The translations under genes and the position numbers were made by a program. The notes below the pieces were generated by a model. The model was not told where the DNA came from. It saw nothing but the letters and a program-made list of their open reading frames with translations, and searched no databases. 64,000 bases of DNA from Medicago truncatula (Eukaryota > Streptophyta > Magnoliopsida > Fabales > Fabaceae), in the NCBI RefSeq assembly GCF_003473485.1, contig NC_053044.1, positions 2,368,501-2,432,500 on the forward strand. The letters are read 5' to 3'. This document shows positions 55,945 through 64,000 of this stretch, one piece after another; position 1 is the stretch's first letter; each line of letters opens with the position of its first letter.

Positions 55945-57336
55945 ATGAGTGCAAGTAATTTGGTAGCAGATCAAGTGTGGAAGCAAATTGAATCTACACA
56001 AACTGGTATTAATTTGTGTAATGTGTATTTATAGCTTAAATTCCAAACTCATTTTTGCTTTAATTTCAATTTACCCTAACTTTTGTTGCACCTTTTTATT
56101 TTTATTTTTATTTCACAGTGAATGATGATCAACTTTATATGTAAGTATAATAGTATATTGCTTCCCTTTTACTTCTTTTTTGTTTTTTTGTAGCATAGAT
56201 TGTTATTGTGTTTGAAATTTTATGTTTTTTTGGTTAATTTTTATTTTTTTTTACCAGATTACATTTCTTATTTGGTAAGAATTTTGAGGGAGCTACTAGA
56301 ATAGTGGATCAAAGAGGTGTTAAGAAGATTTCTGGTGACCCTAGTGGAAGGTTTATTTTTCAGGTTTTTCTTTTGCACCACTCTTTCTTTGCATTTACCT
56401 TTGTTTTTGTTTATTTGTTTATTGTCTTCTTCATTCAACATATTTGGGGTCCATTTCAATTGAATAGTTTAAAACTAGGTTATATATCATATGATTTTAA
56501 CTTGTACACACATTTTTTGAAATATTTGCCACAGTGTAGCACTGACTCTTTAGATTGAAGGCACGTGTCAGACACCGACATATGTGGTTACATTTATTGT
56601 ATGTTTGGTTTTGTGAGACAAAAAATGATTTTGAATGGATTGATTGTATAAAATTTGATTCTGATGAAAGTGAGTTGAACAATAAATTTGAGGCGGAAAA
56701 TCAATTCTACTTGAGAACATCCAAACATGTCAAAATAAATTTTTACACCTTTAGAAACAATTTTGACTCCACCAAAAGTGAAATCAAACATACACTAATC
56801 ACTTTCATTTTCTCAAATTTGTGTCTGCGTTTACATGTTAGTGTCCTGTTTGTGTCTATGTTTGCTTCATTGGTTGCATCTAATTGTTGGCTAAAATATA
56901 TTAATATTGTTCGTTTTGTAAATTTTCATGACAGTGTAAGGAATCATTCATTCCCTTGATTGAAACTGTGATGTGCATATTCTCCATTTTCTTAGGTTAC
57001 AGGGGAATCCAGGAAAAAAGACCAATATCTGTGTTTTGCTGAAAACTTTTGTGCCTGTTATTCTTTCTTCTATGATGTTGTCAACAGAGGGGAGCAACTC
57101 TGTGTAAGACCATATACACTTCCTTGTTGTCTTTTATTTTCTTCATATTCAATTCATTATAAACATTCTTAGTATCATTCTAGTGCTGAAGTATACAATC
57201 AATGTGCATTGTGTGCGTGTGTGTGTTTTTTCAGTGCAAACATCAATTAGCTGCAAGACTTGCTGCATCATTAGGATCATACGTCGAAGTCAAGGTATCT
57301 GATGAAGAATTAGCTTTGTTGCTATCTAAAATATAG
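55945..57336 (+). CDS. SWS1: SWS1 / ZSWIM7 homologue, SWIM zinc-finger recombination protein
   Basis: Five exons assembled by eye: 55945-56005, 56119-56140 (only 22 nt), 56258-56363, 56996-57103, 57235-57336, all with GT-AG introns and consistent phase. They give 132 residues. Landmarks are MSASNLVADQVWKQIESTQT, VNDDQLYILHFLFGKNF, ATRIVDQRGVKKISGDPSGR, FIFQVTGESRKKDQYLC, and the SWIM motif C-x-C (FCAC) ... C-x-H (CKHQLAARLA) split by the last intron. Length and motif match ZSWIM7/SWS1, the Shu-type partner of RAD51 paralogues in homologous recombination. The Arabidopsis relative is known as SSN2. It acts in the nucleus. No single frame exceeds about 36 codons per exon, so ORF-based calling misses it. 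Confidence in the exon chain is high because all joins keep frame and homology. Confidence 0.9.
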
Positions 57337-58207
57337 CCCTTTTATTTTTTATTAAGAAAACAAAGACTTTGCTTTGTGGAAACTAGATTAGACAAAAAGC
57401 ACTTTGTTGCCAGTAAAAAGAGTGTGAATAGATTGGCTGTTGAAATAGAAAAGCTGAAGCACCTAAAGCCATCAGAATTAGATTGACTTTTTCTGTTAAT
57501 TGTTGATGTGGAATCTAGTACAGTGACTTATCTTAAGTCCGTGATCTGTTATGGTTATGCCTGTATAAAATTTCAATTTCTTGATTATTAATGGTTATCT
57601 ACTTTCTACACTACATTTAAGATTGAGTTTATTCAACATTGGCGGTTAAAACCTTCATAAGTTATTCCTTAAAATGCCTTAATGCATCATGTTTGTTGCA
57701 TATGCAAGTGTTAGTAATTAGTAGTTATGTTAGTTTCCAGGGTTCCAGAGCTTGGACTCTGGATGTCATTTTTAAAACTTCTTCAATGTTTCTTAACTCA
57801 CCGATCGAGCTACCGTGGCTCACATTAATGCATCATGTATTTTAGAAGATATGAATTTGGCCTTTATAATATTACTGTGAAGAAAGATGAACAAAGAAAA
57901 AGAATAAAGACGAATGCAAAGATGGATGAAGCTATTTCATTTTAATAAGTGATTACATAAGTTTTTTGGGTGCTATGATACACCATGTAGTGTAAAACAT
58001 AGTAAAGATGTTGGATTACATTTAAGATTACTAAAAGCTATATATTTTTTGTATCAAAGACTGAAAAAGAACACTGCTCCCTTCATAGTCCACCACCATC
58101 TGTTTTTGATTTGGTAGACATCCCTTTGTTGGGTAGAGATGAGATAGTATCTACACTTTGATAGCAGATTTCTGTTTTTAACCTTGCTATCAAAGTCAAA
58201 TCTAACA
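57337..58207. other. SWS1 3' flank and intergenic DNA
   Basis: No further gene is seen. The frame 57639-57845 has no recognised domain. Genes on both sides are convergent here (SWS1 plus, endoglucanase minus). Confidence 0.5.
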
Positions 58208-61200
58208 TTAATTGTTACCAGCAAAGTACGCTAAAGGTCCAACAATCCCACCATTGATGTAAGTTGCTGGTTCTGAATGACTATAATCACCACGGTCATC
58301 CGGAAATCCATCGTTTTGGTTTGGACCTCCAACTATGGCTCCAACCAATATATTAGGGTTCTGATTCATTGAATGGAAAAACGGATTGAAACCTCCATCA
58401 CATCCTATTGTCTGTGGATGAACTGATAGTGAAGGCAATGAAGATCCTCTGTGGTGAATTCTCTTGGGAAAATATGGACCATAACCTACCATATAGGACA
58501 TTCTAAGTGGATTTTCACCTAATATATAGTCTACCTGAAATTTTACAACAAATTTTATTAACAAAGAGGAGAGGAGATTGTTACAACTTTTTTGTTAAAA
58601 TAATATTAAGACTTGCCTGTCTTTTCGCAACAGTTCTTAAGGTATTTGGAGTGACAAAGACGCCACCACAGTTAAATGTATGCTTTGTAGCTGCCATATA
58701 CTTGGAGTAGGTTGTAAGTAAGAATGTTATAGATGTCACATACTGAAGATTGCTTGCAGGTAACTTGAACATGAGTCCCCCTGCACATTAATTCAAGCAA
58801 TACATGATACAACACCCTTTATAATACTCTATAAGCCCTATTGATTTGAAATTTATGTCATTTTACATTTTCATGAAATCATTTTATATTTTTGGAATCA
58901 TTTAGAATACTACTATAATAGTTGATGGTACCACTTTTCAAATTATGATTACTTCTTTGAAAGTCAAAATATTGATAGTCATGTTGCTTTTACCTTGTGT
59001 ATACTGTGTAGTTGAAGAGGGTGAATTGGGCAAGATCTTGCACATGAAATTATCAGCTTCTTGCCTATATTGATCAAAGTTCTTATCACCATTCAACAAT
59101 GCTCTCTGCAGTAACAATAGAAAACTAATGAATCAGCAAAGTTTAGACAAACAAATTGGTTATTCACATTTTCAATGAAATCCAACTTACCCTTGAGAGA
59201 AGGACATGTGCACCAGCATATTTGTTATCCCAGCTGAAGATATCAGGTTGATCATCAGCTCCCAAAGACTTAACCAAATTGTAGTATTTAACAGCATTTG
59301 TTGCTCTAAAAAGCCATGCAGCTCCCCACAATAGTTCATCCTGAAGATAAATAATGCCTATTAGAACAGCACTAGTAGAATCACATCAATTCTCTCTAAT
59401 AGTAAGAAATAGGTTGCCTCCAAAAACTGTGTCACACAGTTAGTGATTTCGACCGTATGTTTAAAATTTATTTTGTGAATGTGTGATCTGAGATGTCTGA
59501 TCTTGTAAACGTAACAACCAAAATTGTCTACTACGTGTAAATGTGTGATTATGCTACATTTGAGAATCCAGACCCCTAATAGTAATAGTGATACTCACCA
59601 AAACTAGATATTTAACTATACGAACCGAGTAAGAACCCGAGCATTGGACATACTCTTAAGTTAAAACTAACTGGAAAATAAATTTTACCTTGAATCCAGA
59701 ATATGAGCAATAAAATGGACAAACAGCTGAACCAAGTGAATCACTGTATGAACCTTGATACTGCAAAGCAAACTGATAAACCTTTTGTGCAGTCCTCAAC
59801 AAAAGCTTAGAATAAGTTGGATCAACTTTTCTAAAAACAATAGACGCCGCAGCAAGTGCAGCAGCGGTTTCAGCGGCAACATCAGAACCGGGATTCTTTG
59901 AAGATACGAAATAAACAGTTCTAACAGTGTCCATATCTTCTGGTCTTTCCCAACATTTGTGATCAACATTTGGATCTCCAACACCAACATAGAGTCTTCC
60001 AGGTGTTGATGTTGCACATTTGAGGAGATAATCTGTCGCGTGGCGAATTGCAGCTCTTGCTTCTTTCATTTGTGGTCCCATTCTCTTTCCATATTCAATT
60101 GTGCTCCATGATAGCATTGTTGTTGTGAATGCCATTGGAAAATTGAATTTAACATTGTCTCCTGCATCATAATAGCCTCCTGTTAAATCCACCTGCAAAA
60201 CAATGTTTGTGTATGTGTTAGCACTTTGTTGTTCCATTGGATAATGCAAGTGAAATTATAGAATGACGTGTTTGGATTTACTTATTTGAACTCATCTATT
60301 AGCATAATCACTTGTAAGTCTGTTTGAGAGAGCTTATGAAAACGGCTCATGACATGTCCATGAGCTGTTTTTAGCTTCTTGCCGCAAGCTCTCTAGAATA
60401 GCCTATGAAAACAACTTATAACGTATACAAAAAAAAAATTGACTTTATTTTAGTTTTTGTTATATGATGTTGTTTTGGTTAACTTTTTTTTTTTAATATG
60501 ATGTAACAAAATTATTGTTTTTTTGTCTGATTTGAAGCTAGGCAAATTTCCATATTTATCACAGTTTTTTATTTAATAAAAAACCGAAACAGTGTAAGTT
60601 CAATGTATTCTTAAGCTTTTGGTGAAGGAATATGAACTCTGTAATTTTCCTAATATTGACAAAAGAAAAAGACCATAATTCTAACTTTTTTATTTGACTT
60701 TTGTCTTTATTCTGTTCTATACTATTGGAATCTTTTAGCCATGTACAGAATAGAATCGTTTCAAAAGAATAAAACATTAAATCTTCCCTTATTATAATAT
60801 AAGTCACTATAGAACTATTAAAAAACATATATCAACCAAAAGTTAAAATAAGGAAATATTTGAATTTAAACCATTTAAGTGATTGAAAAAAACAAAGACT
60901 AAATAAACTAGGCATCAAAGAGTAAAGTATCTATACAAGTCAACAAAAAAGATACCCTATAATATATATAGAAACATGAATTAGAATTTTAATATCAAGT
61001 ATTAACAGATTCAGCAAGGTACATGGTGAGGTACTTGGTATGTTTGGTTTGGTTGACCGTTGAAAATTTTCAAACATATTACGTTGGCTCCAAAAAAAAA
61101 ACTTGCTTTTGCAATATATTTCAATGACAAACCAGATATAGCAAATATAAGATAGGGTGCTTCCTCATACAATTTTGTTTAAAGGACCAAGCTCCCATTA

Positions 61201-61963
61201 GACAATATTTTAAAAACTGGACCGATTATTGAAACAATAAGATCACCTCTAAAGTCGTAGTTCAACCGATTCAACCACAATTGAACTAGTTCAACTAGAC
61301 AATAATATGATCGAGATCAAACAAATCGGTAAACAAGGAACCGGTCAATTCGGTCAAAATTTTAAAACATTATAACAAAGATGGAGTCTGAAGAGGATAG
61401 ATGCAGGCCATTTTACCCCCCCGTAAAGACATAGAAGCTTTTTCCGGCATTAGAACAACAACCGTAGTAGAGCACAAATAATAAGCATATTAAAAGAAAA
61501 TGCAAAACATTATAATTTTGGTTGGATTCAACCCCAACAAAAATAGGTTTGTATGGTGAGAACTTGCTAAGCACGACACAAACATGAACACCATATACGA
61601 TAGTGACAAAAACACACGTGTCAATGTCGTTTTCATGCAGACACCACACATGTCGGTGATATATAAGTGAGGAAAACTCTCACTTATAAAAATATATTTA
61701 GTTCATATCTAATCAAATGTATGACTCTTAACAAAAAAAATAAAAGCAAAAATGGAGTATATTACATTGGCAAGGCGACCATCGGACATGCCAGAATTGG
61801 ATCTCCATTTGATTTGTTGGTCAGGAGGGAGCCTTCCTGACCTCTGGCCTTGAAAAAACAATAAGGATTTAGCCAAAGCTTCTCTATAGTTTGGTTTGCA
61901 TTGGACATTTTCAACAACCAGCAAGCATGTAAGAAGTAACAAGAAAACCAAGGAAGTTCTCAT
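58208..61963 (-). CDS. Secreted GH9 endo-beta-1,4-glucanase (cellulase, class B)
   Basis: Six exons: 61963-61766, 60192-59689, 59340-59191, 59105-58994, 58780-58617 and 58534-58208, joined in frame to 484 residues, the usual size for GH9B enzymes without CBM49. The signal peptide ([20 protein letters not shown]) ends near Cys22. Catalytic landmarks are DAGDN (75-79), [11 protein letters not shown] in exon 2, [11 protein letters not shown] (His403-404) and [20 protein letters not shown] with the catalytic Glu464. All key residues are present. Intron 5 has a GC donor (CAG|GCAAGT at 58617/58616). The Met at 61963 is chosen because it starts the signal peptide; an upstream in-frame Met at 62050 would add 29 residues. 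The enzyme would act in the cell wall on amorphous cellulose or xyloglucan-associated glucan. Confidence 0.95.
60250..61204. other. Endoglucanase intron 1, AT-rich
   Basis: Intron 1 spans 61765-60193. This part shows no coding sequence. The minus frame 60559-60828 is not credible. Confidence 0.6.
61205..61375. mobile_element. Degenerate MITE in endoglucanase intron 1
   Basis: The left end attttaaaaactggaccga and the inverse of the right end atgttttaaaattttgaccg are imperfect terminal repeats. The interior is rich in aaccg/cggtt words, as in the element at 18946-19225. Confidence 0.5.
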
Positions 61964-62070
61964 TATGCTCACTGGTTGTTGTCTTGTGTGACCCTTTTGC
62001 AGAATCAACACCAAAGTGCTTTTGGCTTTATGACTTCTTGGATGAAGCAAAATGAGTTATATGCTACCCT

Positions 62071-62080
62071 TTTTATAATA
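62071..62080 (-). promoter_or_regulatory. TATA box of the endoglucanase gene
   Basis: tattataaaa followed by aggg on the minus strand, 108 bp upstream of the chosen ATG, which leaves room for a leader of about 75-80 nt. Confidence 0.6.
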
Positions 62081-62084
62081 CAAG

Positions 62085-64000
62085 CAAAGGGAAAAAGAAA
62101 AAAAAATCACTTGGCGTGGATCAAGGCTTTTCAAGGGTAACAATATTAAAAAACTTGTATAGTGTTTTAGTCTAAGTCTTTTCTTCCTTGATTAACAATT
62201 CAATTGTGATATTTTTGATAATATTAAAGTAATGTCATTGCATGGGGATTTTAAAATGGCAAGTAAGTTGTGAATCTTATTGAGACATGCACTACAAATC
62301 AAACAAAGTTTGAAACCGTTTTCCAACAAATCCTTATAGTCACCAATTTTGTTTTTGGTTTATTGTAGTTTGGTAATTAGTTATAGTTATGATGACCAAA
62401 CCTTAGAGTTGAATAATTATTTTTTGGAACTTATACTGTTTGCCTTTTCTATGTTATTTTATTCCTTTTGGATAATGGAGGCAAAGAGAAGAAAATAATC
62501 TATTTATATTTGGTCAAATGGGAGTAATGACCTATTATAATGTCAGTACATGTACATCTTTCTCTAAATATAAATTACCAATTTTTTTTTTTTTTTTTTT
62601 ATATAATACATCTCTAATTAACACTATTAATTTTTTCTTCAAATTTTAGCTATAATAAATTTAGTTTTCATGTCAATCCTCTCAATTTAAGTGTGATTGA
62701 AGAGGCGAGGATTTATGTTTGGACGCATTCCTATTTAAACGAAGAAAATTGAAAGATAAATAATTTCTCTATCTTAATAACTGAACATAATTTTAAAAAG
62801 ACAATGTAAGTTATTGTCAAATTTAATGTAAATATAACATTTCTTAATAGATATTAGTGCTACCATCCTTAAAAAGAGAATATTAGTACCATGCGTAAAA
62901 AAAACATATTAGTATCGTGGGATACCCCTCTTTTATGTCATTTATGCGTTAAAAAAGAAATTAATATATAATGGTCGGCAAGGAGCGACGTATCTCTTGT
63001 AAGAGTGAGTTCAACTTTTACAAAAAAAATTTGTGTCGATGAATAATATTTTGTGCTTCTGTATCTTAAGGTATACCTTAACTTTGATGAATTCGAGAAT
63101 CATCAGACATAGATTTATATATATAACGTCTAAAGAGAAATGTATTAAAAAAAAAAAAATGTATAAACACACATAAAAGATAAAATTGGAATACCACAAG
63201 CCAATACCAAATGAATAAAACAATATTTGATTAACACTCGTATGACATCTTTAAAATGATGAAACCACATGAAAATGTAGGACCATATAGCATCAAAGTT
63301 TCGAAACACACATGACTTAATCCTCTCATTATGTTTCTCATGTGATTTAGCTTATCCACCATCATGGCTAAAATGTGAATCCCTAAAACCTGTTTGGTGT
63401 GACATTGGAAACAATCCCCCAAAACCAAAAGTGCAAAGTTACCAATATTATTCCTCATTGGTTTTTCTTTCTTTGATTCTATTTTTTGTCAACATTGACA
63501 TGAAAAGAAGAGGCGTAAATGGCGCCATTTGGAGGGTTATTTTATGCCTAATATATGGACCTTGAATTATGCTAAGTAAACGGCGCCGATTAGTGGATTC
63601 AAAAGAGACATGAAAAATTAAGTAATTAGCATAATCACATTTTTTATTTTGCTAAAGCAAAAAATTAGCATAATCATGCATATGGTCTCTTTGCTGCTTT
63701 TTCTGAGGTTTTGGCTTTTGCTTTCAAATGTTGTGACTTTTTCTTGGTATTTCCCAAATCCTATCTTCTTTCTTCCTATCCTTTTTAGAAACAAAACACT
63801 TTATCCAAAAAAGAAGAAGAAACAAAACATTTTGAATCTCCCTTTTTCCCGCCATTTCAAATTATCTAGTTTGTTTATTTTTATTGAAACAACTTAATAT
63901 ATACAAGTACTATAGTAAAACCACTAAAAAAAAATCGTAAAATAAACTTATTACGAGGGAAAATTTAATTAATAAAAGTTTTGTTGTGTGATAAGTGTGA
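62085..64000. other. Intergenic, AT-rich
   Basis: No gene supported. It holds T and A tracts (62582-62600, 63147-63159) and a triplet of related words, atattagtgctaccat, atattagtaccatg, atattagtatcgtg, at about 62850-62925. Minus frames 63011-63223 and 63231-63458 show no recognised domain. Confidence 0.45.

Overview
The window is AT-rich plant nuclear DNA: intron-containing genes with GT-AG splice sites, abundant microsatellites, and many plant-type transposons (LINE, tRNA-derived SINEs, Mutator-like TIR elements, LTR-retroelement remnants). Repeat families and gene content suggest a papilionoid legume such as Medicago or Trifolium. That assignment is from memory of such repeats and is not proven here.

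Layout. 0-10 kb is gene-poor: decayed LTR-like sequence, an 874-bp Mutator-type foldback element (4.7-5.6 kb), an LTR promoter fragment, a probable SINE and a 198-bp MITE. 10.4-15.4 kb is a 5'-truncated, inactive LINE on the minus strand, followed by an intact-looking SINE. 19.5-23.4 kb carries an AGCVIII protein kinase gene (KIPK-like, minus). 23.7-25.7 kb is a TIR element holding a decayed GRF zinc-finger gene. 26-30 kb holds only repeats and MITEs. 30-43 kb is a mosaic of segmental duplications: an AIR9-like pseudogene spliced in phase to a ubiquitin-like exon, an LTR-retroelement tail, a LINE scrap, a Pack-MULE with a beta-amylase exon, a MITE, a SINE, a 1.76-kb tandem duplication and a 2.1-kb TIR element. 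46.8-49 kb is a phytolongin gene (minus). 50-51 kb is a LINE ORF1 scrap. 53.4-57.3 kb is a head-to-head pair, CDC123 (minus) and SWS1/ZSWIM7 (plus). 58.2-62.1 kb is a six-exon secreted GH9 endoglucanase gene (minus).

The five credible host genes (kinase, phytolongin, CDC123, SWS1, endoglucanase) have unrelated housekeeping or developmental roles: auxin-transport-type signalling, membrane trafficking, eIF2 assembly, recombination, and cell-wall modification. They do not form a pathway. I found no CRISPR, operon or defence-like system. The most unusual signals concern how the DNA was built: several insertions of only 13-26 bp flanked by long target-site duplications, a captured beta-amylase exon, insertions checked against empty paralogous copies in the same window, and a phase-compatible UBL/AIR9 chimera that later decayed.
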